From: Streptomyces sp. LUP30
GTDB taxonomy: Bacteria; Actinomycetota; Actinomycetes; Streptomycetales; Streptomycetaceae
Assembly: GCF_001746365.1 (NCBI RefSeq)
Contig: NZ_MJAJ01000026.1
Span: forward strand, 1 to 64,000
DNA: 64,000 bases
Direction of reading: 5' to 3'
A program made the translations under genes and the position numbers. The notes under the pieces were generated by a model, which made no database searches, was not told the origin of the DNA, and worked only from the letters and a program-made list of their open reading frames with translations. The first letter of the stretch is position 1; the number at the start of each line of letters is the position of its first letter. Of this stretch, positions 8,140 through 16,320 are shown in pieces.

Positions 8140-8772
8140 ATGGTCACCCAGCCCGGCAAGCCGGCCCCCGACACCAGCCGTCGCAGCGAGCGGTCCCGGC
8201 GCGCCATCTACGACGCAGCCCTCGCGCTCGTCGTGGAGGTCGGCTACCCCAGGACCACGATCGAGGGCATCGCCGCCCGCGCGGGCGTCGGCAAGCAGAC
8301 CATCTACCGCTGGTGGGGTTCGAAGGCCGACGTCCTGCTCGAAGCGTTCCTGGACCTCGGCGAACAGGCCGCCCGCGAGGCCGGCCCGGCCGAGCACGAG
8401 CCCTACGTCATCCCCGACACCGGCGACCTCGCCGCCGACGTCAAGGCCGTCCTGCGGGCCACGGTCGACCAGCTGAAGGACCCCCGCTTCGAGGCCCCCT
8501 CGCGGGCGCTGGCCGCCGAAGGCGTGGTCAACGAGCAGGTGGGCCGCGAGTTCACGGCCCGGCTGCTGGAACCGTCCATCCAGCTGTACGTCGACCGGCT
8601 GCGCTCCGCCCAGCGGGCCGGCCAGGTCCGCGCGGACCTCGACCCGCGCATCGCCCTGGAGTTCTTCATCTCCCCGCTCGCCCAGCGCTGGCTGCAGTAC
8701 ACGGGACCGATCACCTACGAGTACACCGACGCCCTGGTCGACTACGCGCTCCACGGCCTCGCGCCCCGGTGA
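8140..8772 (+). CDS. TetR/AcrR-family transcriptional regulator
   Basis: A 210-residue repressor. The N-terminal helix-turn-helix is clear: SRRAIYDAALALVVEVGYPRT, then TIEGIAARAGVGKQTIYRWW at about residues 38-57. The C-terminal ligand domain is of the TetR_C_11 type (PLAQRWLQYTGPI). TACCGT lies 6 bases before the ATG, so the mRNA may be leaderless. Probable targets are its own promoter and neighbouring genes such as the oxidoreductase. Confidence 0.92.
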   Translation: MVTQPGKPAPDTSRRSERSRRAIYDAALALVVEVGYPRTTIEGIAARAGVGKQTIYRWWGSKADVLLEAFLDLGEQAAREAGPAEHEPYVIPDTGDLAADVKAVLRATVDQLKDPRFEAPSRALAAEGVVNEQVGREFTARLLEPSIQLYVDRLRSAQRAGQVRADLDPRIALEFFISPLAQRWLQYTGPITYEYTDALVDYALHGLAPR

Positions 8773-8884
8773 CCACGTGACCCGCCCACCCGGCGGGCGG
8801 TGGAGGATCAGGGGCACATGGGCCACTCTGGCCCCACCCGCCCCACCTGCCCCGATTCACGGCTAGGGCCCCCCGATGCGCAGG

Positions 8885-8897
8885 ATGGTGCGACCAT
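8885..8897. promoter_or_regulatory. Short palindrome before the PrimPol-like gene
   Basis: ATGGT-GCG-ACCAT lies 38 bases before the ATG, close to where -35/-10 elements are expected. It may be an operator half-turn or chance; only symmetry and position support it. Confidence 0.3.
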
Positions 8898-8934
8898 AGG
8901 GCATGCTGTCCGCACCAGCGAGGCGAGGGGACAG

Positions 8935-9672
8935 ATGAGCGCGGAGTTCGACGGCCGGACCGGACTGTGGGGAAGACTTACGGAGTGGCTGCGCACGAGC
9001 GGCCCGACCGAAGCCGCCGAGGGCGGCGACCGTGAGGCCCTGCTGCTGGCCGCCGCCGAAGCGGGGCTGCCCCTGGCGCCCGCCGCGCATCCGGCCCCCG
9101 GCTACGGCTGCTCCTGCGACCGGGTCGGCTGTCCGACCCCCGCCCGCCACCCGGTGTCCTTCGCCTGGCAGACGCAGTCCACGACCGACCGCACCCAGGT
9201 CGAGCGCTGGGCCCGCCACCAGCCGCAGGCCAACTTCATCACCGCCACCGGCATGACGCACGACGTCCTCGACGTGCCCCTGGAGGCCGGCCGGGAAGCC
9301 ATGGAGCGGCTGCTCGACGCCGGCGTCGAGGTCGGCCCGGTCGCCGAGAGCGACGACGGACGCCTGCTCTTCTTCACCCTCACCCGCGGCACCCCCGAGG
9401 TCGAGGACGAGTGGTGGCCGTGCGAGCTGGACTGCCATCCCGAGACCATGGACGAGCATCCCGGCCTGCGCTGGCACTGCCGGGGCTCCTACGTCCTCGT
9501 GCCGCCCGCCCGCCTCACCGGCGAGGACGGGCGGACCGTGCACTGGCTGCGCGGCCCGGAGCATCCGCTGCCCGACCCGCTGACCCTCCTGGAAACCCTC
9601 ACCGACGCCTGCGCCCGCCACACCGGGCAGGACCAGGACCACTCGACGGGGGCCTGGCCGCTGCGCCGGTGA
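8935..9672 (+). CDS. PrimPol-like (bifunctional DNA primase/polymerase-type) protein, degenerate active site
   Basis: A 245-residue stand-alone protein that resembles the N-terminal domain of archaeo-eukaryotic primase-like prim-pol proteins, as annotated in many streptomycetes. Visible are a cysteine cluster (GYGCSCDRVGCPTPARHP), the GRHPVSF-like region, QPQANFITATG and a C-terminal GSYVLVPPARL. The usual metal motif of the family (hhhDhD) reads DVLDVP, so one acidic residue seems missing and polymerase activity is doubtful. No helicase partner is nearby. GAGGGG precedes the ATG. It may have a binding or regulatory role in streptomycete biology. Confidence 0.7.
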   Translation: MSAEFDGRTGLWGRLTEWLRTSGPTEAAEGGDREALLLAAAEAGLPLAPAAHPAPGYGCSCDRVGCPTPARHPVSFAWQTQSTTDRTQVERWARHQPQANFITATGMTHDVLDVPLEAGREAMERLLDAGVEVGPVAESDDGRLLFFTLTRGTPEVEDEWWPCELDCHPETMDEHPGLRWHCRGSYVLVPPARLTGEDGRTVHWLRGPEHPLPDPLTLLETLTDACARHTGQDQDHSTGAWPLRR

Positions 9673-9730
9673 CCGTGAGGTCCCGGGGCCCGAGCCGCAG
9701 CCGGGCCGGCCGCGATCGCACCCGCCGGCC

Positions 9731-10753
9731 TCACTCGCCCTTGGCGCCGGTGAACCCCTCCAGCCGGCTCAGCACCGTCACCTTGCCGCCCTTCGCGCCC
9801 TTCGCGGGGCTCAGGGCGATGTCGGCGGCGACGAACTCCATCGTCAGTGACTGCTTGATCTCGCCGGTCGTCAGCGCGCGCACGTCCGCGTTCGGGGCCG
9901 GCACGGCGGCGCCCGTGGCCGCCGTCTGCTTCATGTAGTGGTGCGTGGTGAAGAACACCAGCGCCCCGCCGTCCACGGTGCGCAGCGCCAGCGGCGCGTA
10001 CTCGCCCCCGGTCAGCGGCTGGTCGACGTACTGGGTGGCCAGGCCCGGCTTGGTGGCGTTCTTCGCCCGCGAGGCGCGCAGCGCGTCGGTGTACTCCCCG
10101 TTCGCGAAGGCGCCCCGGCCGCTCTGCAGGTAGGCCGTGTAGTCCTTGCTCAGGTCCGCGGGCGCCAGGGTCAGTTCGGCGGTGTCGGCGGGCACGGCCT
10201 CGGCCCACCCGTCCTCGTCCTTCTTGAACGCCGGCACCGCGCCCGGCGTCACCAGCGTCAGATACGTGGCCTGCCACGGCCGCCCCCGCCCCTCGCGGGT
10301 GAACACCAGCAGCCAGCGCGCGTCGCCGCCCTTGTTGCCCTTGGCGTCGGCGACGAACCAGCGCGGCCAGCCCGCCTTCTCGGGGATGGTGTACTTCACG
10401 TCCGACAACACCAGCGGCGTGTGCTGCGGGTTGCCCTTCGGGTTGTTGAGGCGGCCGGCCTTCAGCCGGGCCGCGTCGATGATCCCGAGGGCGCCGGCGG
10501 TGCGGTCCGCGTCCAGCGAACCGTCGTACGCCGCGTCCGCCTTGTTGTACGCGGCGGTGAACTGCTCGACGGCCTTGACGGCCTCGCCCTGCGTCGCCGA
10601 CGGGAGCATCTCCAGCTCACCGTGGACCACCACACAGCCGCTCGCCGTGAGCGAGACGGCGACGAGCGAGGCCCCTACGAGGGCGTACCGGTCACGCCTG
10701 CGGAGTCCTCGACGCTTGCGAACCCCGGTCGTCAGGCTGCGTTCCCTGGTCAT
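9731..10753 (-). CDS. Probable lipoprotein, last gene of the efe operon
   Basis: A 340-residue exported protein with a positively charged N-terminus, a hydrophobic stretch and the lipobox LTASGC near residue 40. No recognised enzyme motif was seen. The body has repeated beta-type segments, FVADAKGNKGG and VFFTTHHYMKQT. Its start lies 62 bases inside the end of efeU, so it is probably translated with it and may be an accessory factor for iron uptake. The position next to efeU is the main functional clue; it could also be an unrelated passenger. Confidence 0.8.
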   Translation of the reverse strand: MTRERSLTTGVRKRRGLRRRDRYALVGASLVAVSLTASGCVVVHGELEMLPSATQGEAVKAVEQFTAAYNKADAAYDGSLDADRTAGALGIIDAARLKAGRLNNPKGNPQHTPLVLSDVKYTIPEKAGWPRWFVADAKGNKGGDARWLLVFTREGRGRPWQATYLTLVTPGAVPAFKKDEDGWAEAVPADTAELTLAPADLSKDYTAYLQSGRGAFANGEYTDALRASRAKNATKPGLATQYVDQPLTGGEYAPLALRTVDGGALVFFTTHHYMKQTAATGAAVPAPNADVRALTTGEIKQSLTMEFVAADIALSPAKGAKGGKVTVLSRLEGFTGAKGE

Positions 10754-11585
10754 CAGGCGACTTCACCTTCCCCTTCCCGGAGGCGAACCCTACCGGGGCG
10801 AGGAACAGCGCGAGCGTCGGGACCAGGTAGAGCAGCCACACCGTGACCTGGAGGACCGTCGGATCGGGCTGGAAGTTGAACACGCCCTTCAGCAGGGTGC
10901 CGTACCAGCTGTCCGGCGGGATCGTGTCGCTGATGTCGAACGCCTTGTCCGTCAGGCCCGCGATCCAGTCGGCCTCCTGGAGGTCGTGGACGCCGTACGC
11001 CAGCACGCCCGCGGCCACCACGACGAGCATGCCACCCGTCCAGGTGAAGAACTTCGCCAGGTTGATCCGCAGCGCCCCGCGGTAGAACAGCCAGCCCAGC
11101 AGGACGGCCGTCGCCAGACCCAGCGCCGCGCCGATCAGCGGGCGCGGGGTGCCGTCGCCGGCCGCGTGCACGGACGTCCACACGAACAGGGCCGTCTCCA
11201 GGCCCTCCCGGCCGACCGCGAGGAACGCGGTGGCCACCAGCGCGCCGGTGCCCATCGCGAGCGCCGCGTCCAGCTTGCCGTGCAGCTCCGACTTCAGGTG
11301 CCGGGCGGTGCGCCGCATCCAGAACACCATCCACGTCACCAGCGCGACCGCGACGATCGACAGGGAGCCGCCGAGCGCCTCCTGCGCCTTGAACGTCAGC
11401 TCCTGCGAACCGAATTCGAGGACGGAGCCGAAGCCCAACGCGATGACCACCGCGATGGCGATGCCGGCCCACACCGGCTTCAACGCGTCGCGGCGCTCGG
11501 TCTTGACCAGGTAGGCGATGAGGATGCAGACGACGAGAGAGGCCTCCAGGCCCTCGCGCAGTCCGATCAGGTAGTTGGAGAACAC
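10692..11585 (-). CDS. efeU: EfeU, FTR1-type ferrous/ferric iron permease
   Basis: A seven-helix iron permease of 297 residues. The two REGLE motifs that bind iron in FTR1/EfeU proteins are present at residues 10-14 (GLREGLEASL) and 126-130 (GREGLETALF). A GTG start is preceded by GGAGG at a good distance. It begins 4 bases after the efeB stop, indicating one operon. EfeU takes up iron delivered by EfeO and EfeB at low pH or iron limitation. Confidence 0.95.
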   Translation of the reverse strand: MFSNYLIGLREGLEASLVVCILIAYLVKTERRDALKPVWAGIAIAVVIALGFGSVLEFGSQELTFKAQEALGGSLSIVAVALVTWMVFWMRRTARHLKSELHGKLDAALAMGTGALVATAFLAVGREGLETALFVWTSVHAAGDGTPRPLIGAALGLATAVLLGWLFYRGALRINLAKFFTWTGGMLVVVAAGVLAYGVHDLQEADWIAGLTDKAFDISDTIPPDSWYGTLLKGVFNFQPDPTVLQVTVWLLYLVPTLALFLAPVGFASGKGKVKSPDDQGTQPDDRGSQASRTPQA

Positions 11586-11588
11586 GGG

Positions 11589-12851
11589 CTACGCCTCCTC
11601 GGAGAACAGCGTCCGGCCCCACCAGTCGTCCTTGTCGCGGACGCCCGGCGGGACGGCGAAGACGGCCGAACCCACATGCTGGATGTACTCGTTGAGCGCG
11701 TCGGTCGCGAGATTGCGCTGGATGCGGACGAACCCGTTGCCGACGTCGCGCATGTAGGCGAGGAAGAACAGCCCCGCCTCCAGCCGTCCCAGACCGTCGG
11801 TGCCGTCGGTGAAGGAGTAGCCGCGGCGCAGGATCGTCGATCCGTGGTTGGCGTCGGGGTGCGCGAGCCGCACGTGCGCGTCGGGCTTCATCGCCTTCAG
11901 GAACGGCTCGTCGCGCTCCTTCGCCTTGCCCACCGGAGCGCCCTCGCCCTTGTCGCGGCCGAAGATGTCCTCCTGCTCCTGCAGCGGGGTGCGGTCCCAG
12001 GTCTCGATGTGCATGCGGATGCGGCGGGCGACGAGATAGGAACCGCCCACCATCCACGCCGACTTCGCGGCGACGTCCTTGTCGCCGACCCACACGAACT
12101 TCTTCAGCCGGTCCGTCTCCGTGCCGGCGATGTTGCGGGTGCCGTCCTTGAAGCCCATCAGGTTGCGCGGGGTCTGCGCGTCGGGAGTGGTGGAGGAGGT
12201 CTTGCCGAAGCCCAGCTGCGACCAGCGGATGACGACCTTGCCCATGCCGATGCGGGCCAGGTTGCGGATCGCGTGCACGGCGACCTGCGGGTCGTCGGCG
12301 CACGCCTGCACGCACAGGTCGCCGTTGCTGCGGGCCGGGTCGAGGGCGTCCCCGGCGAACGTGGGCAGGTCGACGAGCGCGTCGGGCCGCCGGTCGGCGA
12401 GATCGAACTTCTTGAACAGGGAGGGCCCGAAGCCGACCGTCAGGGTCAGCCGGGACGGCTGGAGTCCCAGCGCCTCGCCGGTGTCGTCCGGCGGCGCCTC
12501 GGGGAGACCGCCGTAGGCCCCCTCCCCGACCGCCTTCCCGGCCGTCATCCGGCGCGCCGCCTGCGTCCAGTCCTTCAGCAGCTGCACGAACTCGGCGCGG
12601 TCCGTGGTCGTCACGTCGAACGCGGCGAAGTGCAGCCGGTCCTGCACGGGCGTGGCGATGCCCGCCTGGTTCGCGCCGTGGAAGTCGACGGCGCCGCCCG
12701 TGTCGGCGCCGACCGGGTCGACGTCGTTGCCGGTGCGGGTCATCGCGACCGCGCCGCCGGCCGCGGCGGCGCCGAGCGCGAGCCCGGCCCCGCCCCAGCC
12801 GATCAGCGACCGTCGCGACGGACTGCTGCCCTTGGTCTCCGACTCCGTCAT
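11589..12851 (-). CDS. efeB: EfeB, Tat-exported DyP-type heme peroxidase
   Basis: A 420-residue dye-decolourising peroxidase of the EfeB subgroup. The Tat signal has SRRSLIG with twin Arg at 13-14, followed by an Ala/Gly-rich helix. The DyP motif GFKDG is at 233-237 (Asp236), the likely proximal heme ligand is His326 in HVRLAHP, and the distal Arg is in ILRRGYSF (342-343). EfeB is thought to oxidise Fe(II) for EfeU or extract iron from heme. It sits between efeO and efeU with gaps of 17 and 3 bases. Confidence 0.95.
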   Translation of the reverse strand: MTESETKGSSPSRRSLIGWGGAGLALGAAAAGGAVAMTRTGNDVDPVGADTGGAVDFHGANQAGIATPVQDRLHFAAFDVTTTDRAEFVQLLKDWTQAARRMTAGKAVGEGAYGGLPEAPPDDTGEALGLQPSRLTLTVGFGPSLFKKFDLADRRPDALVDLPTFAGDALDPARSNGDLCVQACADDPQVAVHAIRNLARIGMGKVVIRWSQLGFGKTSSTTPDAQTPRNLMGFKDGTRNIAGTETDRLKKFVWVGDKDVAAKSAWMVGGSYLVARRIRMHIETWDRTPLQEQEDIFGRDKGEGAPVGKAKERDEPFLKAMKPDAHVRLAHPDANHGSTILRRGYSFTDGTDGLGRLEAGLFFLAYMRDVGNGFVRIQRNLATDALNEYIQHVGSAVFAVPPGVRDKDDWWGRTLFSEEA

Positions 12852-12868
12852 GTTCTTGTGCCCCTCGG

Positions 12869-14008
12869 TTACTTGGCGACGGCGGCGGCGAGCTTCGACA
12901 AGGGCTCGGCGAGCGCGTTGACCGCGTCCGACAGCTCCTTGCGGGCGGCGGCGCCGACCTTGTCGTAGGAGGTGAAGTCGTACGACGTCGTGTTCGGGCG
13001 GTACTTGTCCAGCAGCGCGTCCAGCGCGGCGAACTGCTTGTCCAACTCGGTCACCAGGGCCGCGTCGTTGTCCTTGGCGACCGGCTTGAGCAGCTCGTAC
13101 GACTGCTGCGCGCCCTCGACGTTGGCCTTGAAGTCGACCAGGTCGGTGTGCGAGTAACGCTCCTCCTCGCCGGTGACCTTGCCGGTGGCGACCTCGTCGA
13201 GGAGTTCCTTGGCGCCGTTGGCCATGGAGGTCGGGGTGATCACGGCCTTGCCGACCCGCTTCTGCCAGTCGGTCAGGTCGACGGTGAGCTGGTCGGCGAG
13301 CGCCTTCTCCTCGGGGCCGATCTTCTTGTCCTGCCAGAGGGCCTTCTCCAGCCGGTGCCAGCCGGTCCACTTCTGGCCGCTCTCCAGGCCGTCGGCGCGG
13401 ACGTCGACCTTCGGGTCGATGGTGCCGAAGGACTCCGCGACCGGCTCGGTGCGCTCCCAGCCGATGCGCGAGGGCGCGTAGGCCTTCTTCGCGGCCTCGA
13501 TGTTCCCGGCCTTGACCGCGGCGACGAAGACGGCGACCTTCGGCAGCGTCTCGTCGGCCTGAGTCTGCGCGTAGGCGCGGTAGGCGGCCACGGCCTTGTC
13601 CAGGCGGGGGTCGCGCTGGGCGACCGAGCCGCCGGTGACCTTGAGGGTCTGGCGGATGCCGTCGCCCTTCATGCCCGGCTTGCAGGCGATGCGGTACTCG
13701 CCCGCCTTCACCTCGGCGGTGACCCGCTGCTTGGTGCCGGGGCCGATGTTCTCCCGCTCGCTGACGATCCGGTCGTCGGGGAAGAGGAGGTACACCTCGG
13801 TGACCTTCGAGCCCTTGTTCTCGACGGCGAGCTCGACGTGTCCGGCGGGGATCTCCTTCTTGGAGGTCTCGCACGTGGAGTCGGTGGCGGTCACGCCGAT
13901 GACCCGGTCGCCGTCCTTCGCGTCGCTCTTGGAGGTGCAGCCGGTGACGGCGGTCAGGGCGGTGACGGCGACCACGGCGGTGGCGACGGACAGTCTGGCG
14001 GCTCGCAT
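12869..14008 (-). CDS. efeO: EfeO, iron-binding lipoprotein (cupredoxin + M75 domain)
   Basis: The extracellular iron-binding component of the EfeUOB system, 379 residues. It has a lipobox ending at Cys24 (AVTGC), a cupredoxin-like domain with Cys residues near 46 and 109, and the imelysin/peptidase-M75 domain with HxxE at 218-221 (GWHRLE), the metal-binding signature. It is the first gene of the operon and has an iron box upstream, so expression should be induced by iron starvation. Confidence 0.95.
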   Translation of the reverse strand: MRAARLSVATAVVAVTALTAVTGCTSKSDAKDGDRVIGVTATDSTCETSKKEIPAGHVELAVENKGSKVTEVYLLFPDDRIVSERENIGPGTKQRVTAEVKAGEYRIACKPGMKGDGIRQTLKVTGGSVAQRDPRLDKAVAAYRAYAQTQADETLPKVAVFVAAVKAGNIEAAKKAYAPSRIGWERTEPVAESFGTIDPKVDVRADGLESGQKWTGWHRLEKALWQDKKIGPEEKALADQLTVDLTDWQKRVGKAVITPTSMANGAKELLDEVATGKVTGEEERYSHTDLVDFKANVEGAQQSYELLKPVAKDNDAALVTELDKQFAALDALLDKYRPNTTSYDFTSYDKVGAAARKELSDAVNALAEPLSKLAAAVAK

Positions 14009-14056
14009 TCGGGCTCCCAGCGGTGGCTGAAAAATCGCGTGACAGGGCTCACACGG

Positions 14057-14075
14057 ATTGGTGAGGCTCGCCTAA
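14057..14075 (-). promoter_or_regulatory. Iron box (DmdR/IdeR/DtxR-type operator) of the efe operon
   Basis: On the minus strand the site reads TTAGGCGAGCCTCACCAAT, agreeing at about 14 of 19 positions with the actinobacterial iron-box consensus TTAGGTTAGSCTAACCTAA. It lies 49-67 bases upstream of the efeO start. A weaker second candidate (about 12 of 19) is at 14078-14096. Repression by iron-loaded DmdR1/IdeR is inferred from the match. Confidence 0.8.
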
Positions 14076-14245
14076 CTTATCCAAGGCTTACCTGCGTAAT
14101 ACCCGTCGAGGCCGTGATTCACCTCTCATAGACGCTGTAAGAGCACGAGACGATCACGGAACACCCAAGCGGACACCAAAGACAAGCCAAGGGTGATTCA
14201 AGTGTTCCGTTCCGCCCCTCGCGCGCACCGCACGGGCGGCCCCGC

Positions 14246-14276
14246 CGTCCGGGGCGGGACCGCCCCCCGAGCGGTG
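14246..14276. terminator. GC-rich hairpin before the phzF-like gene
   Basis: GGGGCGG-GAC-CGCCCCC forms a short strong hairpin directly upstream of the phzF-like start. It could insulate the gene from the efe side or lie in the leader. No T-run follows, as usual in Streptomyces. Confidence 0.4.
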
Positions 14277-14289
14277 CTTCAATTCCCCG

Positions 14290-14934
14290 GTGACTGATTA
14301 CGACGTGCTCCGCGTCTTCTGCGCGCCGAACGGCGGCTACGGCAACGAACTGGGCGTGGTCCGCGAAGGCTCGGTGCTCCCGGACCGCGAGGACCGGCAG
14401 GACCTCGCGGCGAAACTCGGCTTCAGCGAGACGGTGTTCGTCGACGACCCCGAACGCGGCGTCATCGACATCTACACGCCCACCCTGCGTCTGCCCTTCG
14501 CGGGACACCCGTGCGTGGGCGCCGCCTGGCTGCTCGACGTGCCCGAACTCGTCACCCCGGCCGGCGTCGTGGGCACCCGCCTGGACGGGGAGTTCACCTG
14601 GATCGAGGCGCGCGCCGAGTGGGCCCCGCCGCGCACCCTCCGGCAGTACGCGACGGCCGCCGAGGTCGACGACCTCCCCGTGCCGCCCAAGGGCGAGTGG
14701 ATCTACGCCTGGGCCTGGGAGGACGAGCCGGCCGGCCGGATCCGCGCCCGCGCCTTCCCCGGCCGTGACGACGGCGTCGACGAGGACGAGGCCACCGGCG
14801 CGGCGGCACTCCTGCTCACCGAACGGCTCGGCCGCGCCCTGAACATCACCCAGGGCGCGGGCTCGCAGATCCTGACGGCCCCCCAGCCGCACGGCTGGGT
14901 CGAGGTCGGCGGCCGGGTGTTCCTGGAGCGCTGA
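14290..14934 (+). CDS. PhzF-family isomerase-like protein
   Basis: A 214-residue member of the PhzF/diaminopimelate epimerase-like fold. Residues matching the family active site are Glu47 in GFSETVFV, the GH pair of AGHPCVGAA (72-73) and a DEDEATGAAA segment near the C-terminus, equivalent to the D-x-x-TGSA phosphate/substrate loop. It is shorter than typical PhzF (about 280), with the first region compressed. It starts with GTG. Substrate unknown; no phenazine genes are nearby. Confidence 0.87.
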   Translation: MTDYDVLRVFCAPNGGYGNELGVVREGSVLPDREDRQDLAAKLGFSETVFVDDPERGVIDIYTPTLRLPFAGHPCVGAAWLLDVPELVTPAGVVGTRLDGEFTWIEARAEWAPPRTLRQYATAAEVDDLPVPPKGEWIYAWAWEDEPAGRIRARAFPGRDDGVDEDEATGAAALLLTERLGRALNITQGAGSQILTAPQPHGWVEVGGRVFLER

Positions 14935-15039
14935 GCCCTCCGGGCTAGGGCCTGGGGTCCGTACGGGTGGTGTGGTGTGTGCGGCGGATGGGGAGCGGGG
15001 ACCTCTGGGCGTGACCACTCGCCCCGTGAGAGGAACACC

Positions 15040-15246
15040 ATGCGTATCCGTTCAGTCCTGGCCGCCACCGTTCTGGGCATCGCCCTCGCCGCCGCCGGCG
15101 CGTCGACCGCCACCGCCGACGAGGGCCCCCGCCAGCACCACCACCACTTCGGCGGGGACGAGGGCGTCTGCAGCCCGTACATCGGCGCGGTCGACACGGT
15201 GTCGGCGGACATCTTCTGGGCCGGCAAGCACTGCGACCGGTTCTGA
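15040..15246 (+). CDS. Small exported histidine-rich protein
   Basis: A 68-residue protein with a clean signal peptide (MRIRSVLAATVLGIALAAAG, cleavage likely after ATA near residue 27). The mature part of about 41 residues has four consecutive histidines (QHHHHFGG) and two cysteines (GVCSPY and KHCDRF) that could form a disulfide. GAGAGG precedes the ATG. No known family was recognised. Metal binding is a possibility suggested only by the His run. A strong terminator follows at once, so it is probably a monocistronic gene. Confidence 0.8.
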   Translation: MRIRSVLAATVLGIALAAAGASTATADEGPRQHHHHFGGDEGVCSPYIGAVDTVSADIFWAGKHCDRF

Positions 15247-15253
15247 TCCGGCG

Positions 15254-15287
15254 CCGGGCCCCCTCGCGGCGAAGCGAGGGGGCCCGG
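15254..15287 (+). terminator. Strong stem-loop terminator after the small exported protein
   Basis: A perfect 14-bp stem (CCGGGCCCCCTCGC paired with GCGAGGGGGCCCGG) encloses a 6-base loop 7 bases after the stop codon. No U-run follows, which is usual for streptomycete terminators. Confidence 0.85.
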
Positions 15288-15330
15288 TCCGTCCGCGGGA
15301 CCGGCCGGCGCCGGAACCGGCCCCCACTCG

Positions 15331-15393
15331 GAAGAGCCCGCCCTCAAAAGAGCCCGCCCTCAGAAGAGCCCGCCCTCCGAGGAGAGCGGGCTC
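15331..15393 (-). repeat. Threefold 16-bp repeat of a terminator arm downstream of map
   Basis: Three tandem 16-base copies of GAAGAGCCCGCCCTCA (second and third with one change) are followed by a single GAGCGGGCTC at 15384-15393. Each repeat contains GAGCCCGC, which can pair with the GCGGGCTC arm. The nearest pair forms the likely terminator of map on the minus strand. The extra copies provide alternative stems. Confidence 0.7.
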
Positions 15394-15405
15394 AGGCGCG
15401 GGCGG

Positions 15406-16263
15406 CTACGGCAGGGTGAGGATCTCCGCCCCGCTCTCCGTCACCACCAGGGTGTGCTCGAACTGGGCCGTGCGCTTGCGGTCCTTGGTCACCACGGTCC
15501 AGCCGTCGTCCCACATGTCGTAGTCGTGCGTGCCGAGCGTCAGCATCGGCTCGATGGTGAAGGTCATCCCGGGCCGGATGACGGTCGTCGCGTGCGGGCT
15601 GTCGTAGTGCGGGACGATCAGCCCGGAGTGGAACGACGAGTTGATGCCGTGACCGGTGAAGTCCCGCACCACCCCGTACCCGAACCGCTTGGCGTACGAC
15701 TCGATGACCCGGCCGATGATGTTGATCTGCCGACCGGGCCTGACCGCCTTGATCGCCCGCTCCAGGGACTCCCGGGTCCGCTCCACCAGCAGCCGCGACT
15801 CCTCGTCGACGTCACCGACCAGGTACGTGGCGTTGTTGTCGCCGTGCACCCCGCCGATGTACGCCGTCACGTCCAGGTTGACGATGTCGCCGTCGCGCAG
15901 GACCGTCGAGTCCGGGATGCCGTGGCAGATGACCTCGTTGACGCTCGTGCACAGCGACTTCGGGAAGCCCCGGTAGCCCAGCGTCGACGGGTAGGCGCCG
16001 TGGTCGCACATGTACTCGTGCGCGACCCTGTCCAGCTCGTCGGTGGTGACCCCCGGCGAGATCAGCTTCGCGGCCTCGGCCATCGCCCGAGCGGCGATCC
16101 GGCCGGCCCGGCGCATCGCCTCGATGGTCTCGGCGGTCTGCACCTCCGGCCCGGTGTAGGGCGTCGGCGCCGGCTTGCCCACGTACTCGGGGCGGCGGAT
16201 GTTTCCGGGCACGGAACGGGTGGGGGAGAGCTCCCCTGGGACGAGCAGCGACTGGCCAGACAT
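15406..16263 (-). CDS. map: Type I methionine aminopeptidase
   Basis: Removes the N-terminal Met from nascent proteins. The 285-residue enzyme carries all five metal ligands: Asp131, Asp142, His205, Glu238 and Glu269 (in NLDVTAYIGGVHGDN, GHGINSSFH, TIEPML and QFEHTL). The N-terminal extension of about 40 residues with a PxxPxPYTGPE segment is typical of actinobacterial MetAP1c, which may bind the ribosome. Streptomycetes usually have more than one map; which paralogue this is was not decided. Confidence 0.95.
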   Translation of the reverse strand: MSGQSLLVPGELSPTRSVPGNIRRPEYVGKPAPTPYTGPEVQTAETIEAMRRAGRIAARAMAEAAKLISPGVTTDELDRVAHEYMCDHGAYPSTLGYRGFPKSLCTSVNEVICHGIPDSTVLRDGDIVNLDVTAYIGGVHGDNNATYLVGDVDEESRLLVERTRESLERAIKAVRPGRQINIIGRVIESYAKRFGYGVVRDFTGHGINSSFHSGLIVPHYDSPHATTVIRPGMTFTIEPMLTLGTHDYDMWDDGWTVVTKDRKRTAQFEHTLVVTESGAEILTLP

Positions 16264-16320
16264 GCCAGTGAGTCTAACGAGCGGTCATGGGGGAACATGT
16301 CGATGGCGAGAGGAGCCGTC

